Source: a bacterium (GTDB taxonomy: Bacteria; SZUA-79; Acidulodesulfobacterales; Acidulodesulfobacteraceae). Taken from it: a DNA stretch of 15,093 nt. Under the pieces are notes generated by a model. That model did no database searches. It was not told the origin of the DNA and saw only the letters and a list, made by a program, of their open reading frames with translations. Each line of letters starts with the position of its first letter. Within the stretch, counting starts at the first letter, position 1. The stretch lies in assembly GCA_021784835.1 (NCBI GenBank), contig JAJYHI010000051.1:1-15093 (forward strand), given 5' to 3'. The position numbers were made by a program, and so were the translations under genes. This document shows, piece after piece, positions 1-8,039 of this stretch.

Positions 1-1415
1 TAAAAGATTTTAACGCCGACGGAATTATACTCTCCGGCGGGCCTTCTTCGGTTTACGATAAAGGCGCTCCCGTCATATCTAAAGAAATATTCAAACTTGA
101 AGTTCCTTTTCTCGGCATATGCTACGGTATGCAGATTATGGCGCATCTTCTCGGCGGAGAAGTAATACCGGCAAAAAACCGGGAATACGGACACTCCGAA
201 CTTAAAATTATTAAAGAAAGCAGGCTTTTTAACGGATGCGGAAAATCCAGCCGCGTATGGATGAGCCACGGCGACGTTATAGTTAAAATACCGGACGGTT
301 TTACGGTAACGGCTCAGACCGAAACCTGCGATACCGCGGCTTTCGAGAACCGCGGGAAGAAAATGTACGGCCTCCAATTCCACCCGGAAGTCATACATAC
401 CGCCTGTGGAACGGCTATATTGAATAATTTTTTATTCGATATAGCAAAAGTAAAAGGAGACTGGGAGTTAGAGGATTTTATATCCGGCAAAGTTGCAGAA
501 ATAAGAGAAAATATCGGCGGCAAAACGGCCATATGCGCCTTATCCGGCGGAGTGGATTCTACCGTTGCGGCCGTTCTTACGAACTTAGCCGTCAAAGACA
601 GGCTCAAATGTATATTCGTGGATAACGGCCTGCTGAGGGAAACGGAAGCAAAATCCGTTATGAAATATTACAGGGAGAACTTAAGCCTTAACGTTAAGCT
701 GGTAAATGCTTCCGGTTTGTTTTTAAAAGAATTGAAAGGCGTTTCGGACCCTGAAAAAAAACGTAAAATTATAGGAAAACTTTTTATAAAAATATTCGAA
801 AAAGAAGCCGAAAAAATAAAAGGGGTAAATTTTCTTGTTCAAGGAACTCTTTATCCAGACGTTATCGAATCGGTAAAAGTATTCGGAGCCTCAAGCATCA
901 TAAAAAGCCATCATAACGTGGGAGGACTTCCCAAAAAATTAAATTTGAAATTAATAGAGCCGCTGAGGGAATTATTTAAGGACGAGGTTCGCATAATAGG
1001 AAAAAATATCGGAATCCCGGATGAAATAATAAACAGGCAGCCGTTCCCCGGCCCCGGATTGGCCATAAGGATAATAGGCGAGGTCGATAAACGGCGGCTC
1101 GACGTTTTAAGAAAAGCCGACTCGATTGTAACCGAAGAGATAAAAAAAGCCGGATTATACGACAAAGTATGGCAGTCTTTCCCCGTGCTCGTTCCGGTTA
1201 AGACCGTCGGCGTCATGGGGGACAAAAGAAGCTACGAGTCGGTTATAGCTCTCCGCGCGGTGACTTCGGCGGACGGGATGACCGCGGATTTCGCAAAACT
1301 AGATTACGATATATTGAGAATATGTTCTTCCAGAATAATTTCGGAAATAAAAGGAATAAACAGGGTGGTTTACGATATCACTTCAAAGCCGCCTTCGACG
1401 ATAGAATGGGAGTAA
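1..1415 (+). CDS. guaA: GMP synthase (glutamine-hydrolysing), 5' end missing
   Basis: Converts XMP to GMP in the cytoplasm using glutamine and ATP, the last step of de novo guanine nucleotide synthesis. The reading frame is already open at the window edge (codons from base 3), so the true start lies upstream; the ATG at 129 is internal. The class I glutamine amidotransferase part shows GGPSSVYD, then the nucleophile in GICYGMQ (Cys codon 120-122), with the His and Glu of the triad in QFHPE around base 385. The ATP pyrophosphatase P-loop SGGVDST follows near base 545, then [17 protein letters not shown] and the typical C-terminal end KPPSTIEWE of the dimerisation domain. All catalytic motifs are present and the C-terminus is complete, so the gene looks functional. 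It ends four bases before dnaE, suggesting cotranscription. Identity is very secure. Confidence 0.97.
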   Translation, partial: KDFNADGIILSGGPSSVYDKGAPVISKEIFKLEVPFLGICYGMQIMAHLLGGEVIPAKNREYGHSELKIIKESRLFNGCGKSSRVWMSHGDVIVKIPDGFTVTAQTETCDTAAFENRGKKMYGLQFHPEVIHTACGTAILNNFLFDIAKVKGDWELEDFISGKVAEIRENIGGKTAICALSGGVDSTVAAVLTNLAVKDRLKCIFVDNGLLRETEAKSVMKYYRENLSLNVKLVNASGLFLKELKGVSDPEKKRKIIGKLFIKIFEKEAEKIKGVNFLVQGTLYPDVIESVKVFGASSIIKSHHNVGGLPKKLNLKLIEPLRELFKDEVRIIGKNIGIPDEIINRQPFPGPGLAIRIIGEVDKRRLDVLRKADSIVTEEIKKAGLYDKVWQSFPVLVPVKTVGVMGDKRSYESVIALRAVTSADGMTADFAKLDYDILRICSSRIISEIKGINRVVYDITSKPPSTIEWE

Positions 1416-1419
1416 AATT

Positions 1420-4400
1420 ATGAACGAGTTCGTCCATCTGCATCTGCATTCGCATTACAGCCTTTTAGACGGGGCGATTAAAATCGACGATATAATAAAC
1501 AAGGCTGTCGAATTCGGCATGCCTTCCGTCGCGATAACCGACCATGGCAATATGTTCGGAGCTATAGAATTTTACGAGAAAGCCGTTAAAAAAAAGATAA
1601 AGCCTATAATCGGCTGCGAAATGTATGTTTCGAAGTCCGATATGAAACTTAAGAACGCAAGCGAAAAATATTATTACCATCTTATACTGCTTGCCAAAGA
1701 CGACGAAGGTTACCGGAACCTGTCCAAATTAGTATCTAAATCTTATATCGACGGGTTTTATTACAAACCCAGAATAGACAAGAACATACTCAAAGACAAC
1801 CATAAAGGTTTAATAGCCCTGTCCGCATGTATAAAAGGGGAAATTCCATATAATATAGTCCAAGGAAAATACGATGCGGCTGAAGAAAGCCTTAAATATT
1901 ATTTAGAGCTTTTTAAAGACGATTTCTATCTGGAGATGCAGGTCCAGGGCATGGAAGAGCAGATAACGGCAAATAAAGGACTGCTGGATTTGTCTAAAAA
2001 ATACGGCGTGCCTCTCGTCGCCACAAACGACTGTCATTATCTTCTAAAAGAGGACTATGAAGCTCACGACGTCCTATTGTGCATCCAGACCGGCAAGACG
2101 GTGGAAGACAAGGACAGAATGAAATTTTCGACGAAAGACCTTTATTTCAGGTCGCAGGAAGAAATGAAGGAAATTTTCGGCGGATACCCCCCCGAAGTAA
2201 TTTCAAACACAAAAATGATATCCGATAAATGCAATTTTTCGTTTAAACTTAAAGAAGGGCATCATTTTCCCCAGTTTAAAGATAAAGATAATAAAAATTC
2301 CGTTCAGTACTCCGAAACTTCCGTCGCCGATTTTTTTGAACGCGAAACGAGGAAAGGTTTCGAAGAAGTTTTTATAAAAAATCCTACGAAAGCCGCCGCC
2401 GAATCCTATGCGAAAAATCCCGAAGCATACGCGGCAAGGCTCGATATGGAGATAGAAGTCATTAAAAAATCTAATTTTGCGGGATATTTTTTAATAGTAT
2501 CGGATTTTATCAAATACGCTAAAGAGCATAATATTCCGGTAGGGCCGGGAAGGGGCTCCGCCGCAGGAAGCCTTGCCGCCTATTGCCTAAAAATTACCGA
2601 AATCGACCCTATCAAATACGACCTTATGTTCGAGAGGTTTCTTAATCCAGAAAGAATAAGCATGCCAGATATAGACTCCGATTTCTGCATAAACGGCAGG
2701 GACGAGGTTATTAAATACGTTTCCGACAAGTACGGTGAAGAACAGGTTTCCCAGATAATAACTTTTGGAACTATGCTCGCGAAAGCCGTAATAAGGGATA
2801 CGGGGAGAGCCTTAAATATGCCTTACGCCGAGGTCGATAAAATAGCCAAACTCGTTCCCAATACCCTAGGTATTACCCTTGAGGATGCCATCAAAGAAGA
2901 GCCTAAGCTTCGGAGTTTAATCGAAACTAACCCTAAGGTAAAAAAACTTATAGAAATAGCAAAAAGGCTCGAAGGCCTTGCAAGGCACGCAAGCACCCAC
3001 GCCGCAGGAGTGGTTATATCGAACGAACCCATCCATAACCATATGCCTTTGTATAAAGGAACGAAAGAGACGGACGTTATTACCACTCAATACACCGGAA
3101 CGGATTTGGAAAAATTGGGATTTATCAAGTTCGACTTTCTCGGATTAAAAACTCTTACGGTAATGAACGAGGCTATCGCCCTTATAAACGATTCGAGGCG
3201 GCAAAGCGCTAATTTTAACATATACGATATAGATTTGAATGACAGGGCGACGTTTAAACTTTTAGCCGCCGGAGATACTACGGGGGTATTTCAGCTCGAA
3301 AGTTCCGGCATGAAAGAATTAATAAAAAAACTCGTTCCGAATTCTTTCGAAGATTTAATTCCCCTCGTCGCCCTTTATAGGCCCGGACCTCTCGGCAGCG
3401 GCATGGTTGACGATTTTATCAAAGCGAAACACGGTAAAGCCAAAATACATTATATCCATCCGTTACTGAAAGATATTCTTCAGGATACTTACGGAGTAAT
3501 GCTGTATCAGGAGCAGATAATGAAAGTGGCCACCAATCTCGCCGGATTTTCTATGGGGGAGGCTGACGTTTTAAGAAAGGGCGTAGGGAAAAAGCAGGCG
3601 GAACTTATTAATCAAATGAAAGATAAATTTATTGCCGGATGCAGAAAAAACGGAATAGAAGAGGTAAAATCCGAAAAGATTTTTTCCCTTATAGTTAAAT
3701 TCGGAGAATACGGTTTTAACAAGTCCCACTCGACGGCATACGCATATATAGCATATATGACCGCCTATTTAAAAGCTAATTACAAGGAGCATTTTACGGC
3801 GGCCCTTTTATCCAGTGAAATGTCAAATACCGATAAACTGGCAAAGATAATAAACGAGGCGAAGTCCGGCATTAACGCCTGCGAAATACTGCCTCCGTCC
3901 GTTAACGAATCTGCGGAAAGATTCGCGATAGTAAATACGGGCGCGGAAGGCGGCGGAAGACTTGCTATCCGCACGGGGCTTGGAGCAGTTAAAAACGTAG
4001 GCAAAGCGGCGATAGATTCTATTTTGCAGACCCGCAAAGATAAAATATTTAAAGACTTATTCGATTTCTGTTCCAGAGTGGATACGCGGAGAGTCAACAA
4101 AAGAACTATAGAAAACCTGATAAAAAGCGGGGCTTTAGATATCGCCGGAGAGTCTAGAAAATGGATGCTGGATAATTTAGAAGCGGTAATGGAGGAAGCC
4201 GTCCGCAAAAGAGAAAAGGAAGATTCCGGGCAGGTCGATCTATTTGCCTCTTTCGGAGAAAACGTTAATTACGCTCAAGGTAAAGACGAGTCCTATTTAA
4301 CGGTTTCGGGGGAAAAGGACGATAAAAAGTCGATACTCGCTTTCGAAAAAGAATCTCTGGGGTTTTATCTTTCCGGTCATCCTTTGGACGGTTACGAAGA

Positions 4401-5178
4401 AAAGATTAAACTGCTCGGCATAAAATCGGTTGCGGATATAGTATATGAATATATAAAAGGCCTGCGCAAAGGCGGTCCTGGGCGGCCGGACGTACCGAAC
4501 GGCCGGTCACGCGGCGCGGCGGACAAGGATAATACCTATAAAATGGCAGGAGTCATAAATCAGCTGAAAGTGCATAAAACGAGAAATAACGACAAGATGG
4601 CTTCGTTTATATTAAACGATAAGAACTCGAACGTCGAAGCCGTTTTTTTCCCAAAAAACTTTTTAAAGTACGAAGAAATATTAGGAACGAATCAGCCCGT
4701 AATCTTGACCGGCAGAATAGATTTTTCAGGGCTGAATACATCCGGAAATACGGGAGACGTATTGGAACCGGCCGGAGCGGCAGGCGAAGACGCCGCGGAA
4801 AACGACGCCGCCCAAAACGGCAAAAATAAACCGGAAACCGTAAAGGCGGGGTACGGCGCGGACTACGATGACATGGATTTGGATATTAAAGTTATAGGAG
4901 AAAGCATAGAACTCTTAGACGAGGTTAAGGTAAAACAGCAGGTAAGGCAGGAAGACGAAGTGTGTATTATAGAAATAAACGAAAATGCGGCTTTCTTCGA
5001 AGCTGGAGAATTTAGAAACTTTCTTTCGGAGATAAAAAACAGCCTTTCGGATTCAAAGGGCAATTCCAAAGTAATATTAAGAATGTCCGGATATAATATA
5101 GTGCTCAAAGAGAGTCTCGGTGTGGACAAGGCATTGCTGAAATCAAAATCCCTGCCGGACTATTTGAATATTATATAA
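1420..5178 (+). CDS. dnaE: DNA polymerase III subunit alpha
   Basis: Catalytic subunit of the replicative DNA polymerase, 1252 aa, somewhat longer than the usual ~1160. An N-terminal PHP domain (residues ~5-210) keeps all nine expected metal ligands: H10, H12, D17, H42, E67, H87, C137, D204 and H206. The polymerase core has PDIDSDF, with D419 and D421 as catalytic aspartates, and D572 in KFDFLGLKT as the third. A helix-hairpin-helix region lies near 850-900, and QVDLF at 938-942 matches the internal sliding-clamp-binding motif. The OB fold (~1037-1170) starts at YKMAGVINQLKVHKT. Three stretches look inserted: NTGAEGGGR (839-847), a Gly/Arg/Pro-rich linker before the OB fold (~1014-1034), and an acidic, alanine-rich insert inside the OB fold (~1104-1155). 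All are more GC-rich than their surroundings. The ATG start gives an intact PHP N-terminus (FVHLHLHSHYSLLDG). The neighbour accA matches the dnaE-accA order known in many proteobacteria. Confidence 0.97.
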   Translation: MNEFVHLHLHSHYSLLDGAIKIDDIINKAVEFGMPSVAITDHGNMFGAIEFYEKAVKKKIKPIIGCEMYVSKSDMKLKNASEKYYYHLILLAKDDEGYRNLSKLVSKSYIDGFYYKPRIDKNILKDNHKGLIALSACIKGEIPYNIVQGKYDAAEESLKYYLELFKDDFYLEMQVQGMEEQITANKGLLDLSKKYGVPLVATNDCHYLLKEDYEAHDVLLCIQTGKTVEDKDRMKFSTKDLYFRSQEEMKEIFGGYPPEVISNTKMISDKCNFSFKLKEGHHFPQFKDKDNKNSVQYSETSVADFFERETRKGFEEVFIKNPTKAAAESYAKNPEAYAARLDMEIEVIKKSNFAGYFLIVSDFIKYAKEHNIPVGPGRGSAAGSLAAYCLKITEIDPIKYDLMFERFLNPERISMPDIDSDFCINGRDEVIKYVSDKYGEEQVSQIITFGTMLAKAVIRDTGRALNMPYAEVDKIAKLVPNTLGITLEDAIKEEPKLRSLIETNPKVKKLIEIAKRLEGLARHASTHAAGVVISNEPIHNHMPLYKGTKETDVITTQYTGTDLEKLGFIKFDFLGLKTLTVMNEAIALINDSRRQSANFNIYDIDLNDRATFKLLAAGDTTGVFQLESSGMKELIKKLVPNSFEDLIPLVALYRPGPLGSGMVDDFIKAKHGKAKIHYIHPLLKDILQDTYGVMLYQEQIMKVATNLAGFSMGEADVLRKGVGKKQAELINQMKDKFIAGCRKNGIEEVKSEKIFSLIVKFGEYGFNKSHSTAYAYIAYMTAYLKANYKEHFTAALLSSEMSNTDKLAKIINEAKSGINACEILPPSVNESAERFAIVNTGAEGGGRLAIRTGLGAVKNVGKAAIDSILQTRKDKIFKDLFDFCSRVDTRRVNKRTIENLIKSGALDIAGESRKWMLDNLEAVMEEAVRKREKEDSGQVDLFASFGENVNYAQGKDESYLTVSGEKDDKKSILAFEKESLGFYLSGHPLDGYEEKIKLLGIKSVADIVYEYIKGLRKGGPGRPDVPNGRSRGAADKDNTYKMAGVINQLKVHKTRNNDKMASFILNDKNSNVEAVFFPKNFLKYEEILGTNQPVILTGRIDFSGLNTSGNTGDVLEPAGAAGEDAAENDAAQNGKNKPETVKAGYGADYDDMDLDIKVIGESIELLDEVKVKQQVRQEDEVCIIEINENAAFFEAGEFRNFLSEIKNSLSDSKGNSKVILRMSGYNIVLKESLGVDKALLKSKSLPDYLNII

Positions 5179-5191
5179 TAGGTGGTATAAT
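5164..5191 (+). promoter_or_regulatory. Candidate sigma70 promoter for accA
   Basis: TTGAAT (5164-5169) is followed after 16 bases by a perfect TATAAT (5186-5191). The -35 matches 4 of 6 consensus bases and overlaps the last codons of dnaE. A transcript would start around 5198 and leave a leader of about 30 bases before the accA ATG. The region is AT-rich, so chance matches are possible, but the spacing is good. Confidence 0.45.
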
Positions 5192-5228
5192 AAAAAACCC
5201 ATAGTAATATAAAACAAAATAAACATTT

Positions 5229-6191
5229 ATGGCCATACAGTATCTCGAATTTGAAAGACCTATAATCGAACTCGAACAGAAGATAGAAGAGCTAAAGACG
5301 TTTAACCTGGGCGGCTTTGCCAACGTGGACGACGAGATAAAAAATCTCGAAGCCAAAAAGGACAAACTTACGCGGGATATATTTAAAAATATAAACAGCT
5401 GGCAGATTACCCAGTTGTCCCGCCATCCTTTGAGACCTTATACTATGGATTATATAGATTTAATGGCCGAAAATTTTACCGAACTCCACGGAGACAGGTT
5501 GTTTATGGACGATAAGGCCATAGTCGGCGGCTTCTGCTTTATTAAAGACGGCGCCTCGGGTTACAGGCAGAGGGCGCTTATAGTGGGGCACCAGAAAGGC
5601 CGCAACACAAAAGATAAAATGTGCAGGAATTTCGGCATGCCCCATCCGGAAGGCTATAGAAAAGCGCAGAGGCTGTTTAAGCTCGCGGAAAAATATTCTA
5701 TCCCGATAGTTACGCTGATAGACACGCCCGGCGCGTATCCGGGTTTAGGAGCGGAAGAAAGGGGGCAGTCGGAGGCGATAGCAAAAACAATATATACTTT
5801 ATTAAATGTTTCCGTTCCCGTTATATCCATAATAATAGGGGAAGGCGGAAGCGGAGGAGCGCTTGCCTTCGGAACGGGGAACAGAGTTTTAATGATGGAG
5901 TATTCGGTTTATTCGGTAATATCGCCGGAGGGATGCGCGTCTATCCTGTATAAAGATACTTCTAAAACCGAGGATGCCGCCAATTCTTTAAAACTTACGG
6001 CAAAAGACCTGTTAAACGATTCTAAAGTTATCGACGGCATTATACCCGAGCCTCTCGGCGGAGCGCACAGAGATATAAAACTCGCGTCGGAAAACCTGAA
6101 AAAAGCTATTTTGGAGAATATCGAAGAACTTAAAGAATACGGCGGAGAGGATTTAAGAAACGAAAGAATAAAAAAATTCGCTAATTATTAA
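5229..6191 (+). CDS. accA: Acetyl-CoA carboxylase carboxyltransferase subunit alpha
   Basis: With AccD it forms the carboxyltransferase that moves the carboxyl group from biotin on AccB to acetyl-CoA, giving malonyl-CoA for fatty-acid synthesis. The 320 aa length matches the usual ~319. The N-terminal helix region (YLEFERPIIELEQKIEELK) is typical, followed by the crotonase-like core with LIDTPGAYPGLGAEERGQ (from residue 163) and the glycine-rich oxyanion region GEGGSGGALAFG (204-215), then ISPEGCASILYKD. The ATG at 5229 gives the expected N-terminus, but no Shine-Dalgarno sequence lies just upstream; the only GGTGG (5181-5185) is over 40 bases away, so initiation may depend on an unstructured A-rich leader. 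accD, accB and accC are not in the window. Identity is very secure. Confidence 0.96.
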   Translation: MAIQYLEFERPIIELEQKIEELKTFNLGGFANVDDEIKNLEAKKDKLTRDIFKNINSWQITQLSRHPLRPYTMDYIDLMAENFTELHGDRLFMDDKAIVGGFCFIKDGASGYRQRALIVGHQKGRNTKDKMCRNFGMPHPEGYRKAQRLFKLAEKYSIPIVTLIDTPGAYPGLGAEERGQSEAIAKTIYTLLNVSVPVISIIIGEGGSGGALAFGTGNRVLMMEYSVYSVISPEGCASILYKDTSKTEDAANSLKLTAKDLLNDSKVIDGIIPEPLGGAHRDIKLASENLKKAILENIEELKEYGGEDLRNERIKKFANY

Positions 6192-6260
6192 TTTAACTCA
6201 TATTACGTATTTTTATTACAAAATTAAAGTAAAGCTTAATATTAAATTATCTTTCTTAAG

Positions 6261-8039
6261 ATGGTAGAATATCCCGATATAGCGTATTTTTTATCCAAGG
6301 GCCTTATATCTAAAAATACAAGGGACGAAATTTACGAAAAAATTTCCATTACCGCATCGACTTTTATAAAAAGCGACCTCGTAACCATATTTATGCTTAA
6401 CGAGGACACCGAAAAGATAATTTGCGTTAAATATTATCAAGGCGGCAAATTTATAAAAAAAGATTTCGAGATAATGCTCGGAGAGGGATTAATAGGTTCG
6501 GTCATAGAGAACGGCGAACCGTTGGCCAGCGGCAATCTTAAATCCGACCTGTCCGATATATATTACGAACCGGAAAAACAGTTTACCGATATGTCGTCTA
6601 TGCTGAGCGTTCCAATCTATGCAGGGACGCTTGTTTTAGGAGCCTTAAATATATACAGGAAGGATACGCACGATTTTTCAGAAGAAGAAACCAAAATCGC
6701 AAAATTCATAGCCATGATGGGAGGTATTTTCATATACAGCCTCACTTTATACGAAAACGCCAACCTCTTATATTTAAGGCAGAAAGAAGAAAGCCAAAAA
6801 ATCGCCAATCTTCTCGAAGTTTCCAAGCTTGTTTCGTCTTCCCTTGACCTTTCGAGCATTATAGACCATTTCGTAAAAAGATTGATTAATTTTACTAAAA
6901 CGGATTCAGCCATGGCGTATCTTAAGGATAAAGACAAAGAAGAAAGTAAATTTTGCTATGAATTTTTTAACTGCAATATGACCAGATGCTCCATATTCGG
7001 CGGAAATATAAACTGCTACAATATGACCGAATTCGAGTGCCCCTTAGTTAAATGCCCTCCTGAATCTAAAATATTGCAAAAATGCGTAAACTGTACGTTT
7101 CTTAAAAATACCGACCTGAAATTATTTAAGAGCTATAATATGGATAGTTCGTTTTACGGGCATGAACTCATAAAATTAGAAGACTGCAAATGCTTAAAAA
7201 CATTAAGCTCCGATTATCCTATTATTGATTATTACGATGGAAGCAATACAGCCTATAACGATAGTGCCTGCAACTGTTTCTTTAAAGATATTCCGAAACA
7301 GACCTTTATCGGGATACCTATTAAAACAGATAAGGATTTCCTGGGATTAATTTTTCTTTTCGGTAAAAAACGGACGGATTACTCGGTAGAAACCGTAGAT
7401 TTCATATCCAATATTTCAAACGTAATTTCCGTCGCAGCATATAACGCGCAGAAGCTGAATTATATCGAAGAAGAACATTTTGAAACTATAAGTTCCATAT
7501 CGGAGGCTATAGAAGCCAGAGACACATATACCAGGACCCACGGCGACAGACTCATAGATTACGGGGTAGCGGTGGCAAAAGAACTCGGATTAAGCGATAA
7601 TGAAATAAAAAATATCAGATATGCGGCGGCAATGCACGACGTCGGAAAAATAGGCATAAAAGATTCTATATTAAATAAACAGGGAAAACTGACCTACGAG
7701 GAATATGAAGAGATTAAAAAGCATCCCGAAATAGGCTATAACATGCTTAAAAAAATAAAATTTTTAAGCCACATAGCAAACGACGTTCTGCATCATCAGG
7801 AAAGATACGACGGAAAAGGCTATCCCGCCGGACTCTCCGGAGAAGATATACCGATAGCTTCAAGGATAATAGCGGTAGTGGATACTTTCGACGCTATGAC
7901 TACCGACCGGCCGTATAGGAAGGCTCTCGCGGCGGATACCGCATTGGAAGAGATTAAGAAAAATTCCGGAACCCAGTCCGACCCGAAAGTCGTAGAGGCA
8001 TTTCTGAAAGCGGTAAAATCCTTAAATGACAAACGGTAA
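6261..8039 (+). CDS. Two-GAF HD-GYP cyclic-di-GMP phosphodiesterase-like protein with cysteine-rich insert
   Basis: A 592 aa predicted cytoplasmic signalling protein with no signal peptide or membrane segment. An N-terminal GAF domain (~15-155) and a connecting helix (~160-195) lead to a second GAF-like region (~195-400), which carries 12 cysteines between C232 and C339 (CYEFFNC, TRC, NINC, EFEC, VKC, QKCVNC, EDCKC, ACNC). The C-terminal HD-GYP domain (~405-590) has HDVGKIG with H459/D460, HHQERYDGKGYP with G520-P522, and VDTFDAMTTDRPYR, all the hallmarks of an active c-di-GMP hydrolase. The cysteine spacing recalls clusters seen in GAF/PAS-type sensor proteins. I infer metal, Fe-S or redox sensing, but the ligand is unknown. 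ATG at 6261 has no strong ribosome site. It overlaps cobQ by 14 bases, so the two are probably translated from one mRNA. Confidence 0.88.
   Translation: MVEYPDIAYFLSKGLISKNTRDEIYEKISITASTFIKSDLVTIFMLNEDTEKIICVKYYQGGKFIKKDFEIMLGEGLIGSVIENGEPLASGNLKSDLSDIYYEPEKQFTDMSSMLSVPIYAGTLVLGALNIYRKDTHDFSEEETKIAKFIAMMGGIFIYSLTLYENANLLYLRQKEESQKIANLLEVSKLVSSSLDLSSIIDHFVKRLINFTKTDSAMAYLKDKDKEESKFCYEFFNCNMTRCSIFGGNINCYNMTEFECPLVKCPPESKILQKCVNCTFLKNTDLKLFKSYNMDSSFYGHELIKLEDCKCLKTLSSDYPIIDYYDGSNTAYNDSACNCFFKDIPKQTFIGIPIKTDKDFLGLIFLFGKKRTDYSVETVDFISNISNVISVAAYNAQKLNYIEEEHFETISSISEAIEARDTYTRTHGDRLIDYGVAVAKELGLSDNEIKNIRYAAAMHDVGKIGIKDSILNKQGKLTYEEYEEIKKHPEIGYNMLKKIKFLSHIANDVLHHQERYDGKGYPAGLSGEDIPIASRIIAVVDTFDAMTTDRPYRKALAADTALEEIKKNSGTQSDPKVVEAFLKAVKSLNDKR

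Noticed and set aside
129..131. ATG at 129 as the guaA start
   Set aside because: The upstream frame encodes conserved GuaA sequence, including the catalytic cysteine just before this ATG, so the gene enters from outside the window.
3780..4208. 142-codon open frame on the - strand opposite dnaE
   Set aside because: It is antisense to well-conserved dnaE, has a serine/leucine-rich shadow composition and no ribosome site or family resemblance.
6192..6260. Promoter in front of the HD-GYP gene
   Set aside because: The 69 bases are very AT-rich with several weak -10-like matches but no convincing -35 at proper spacing.
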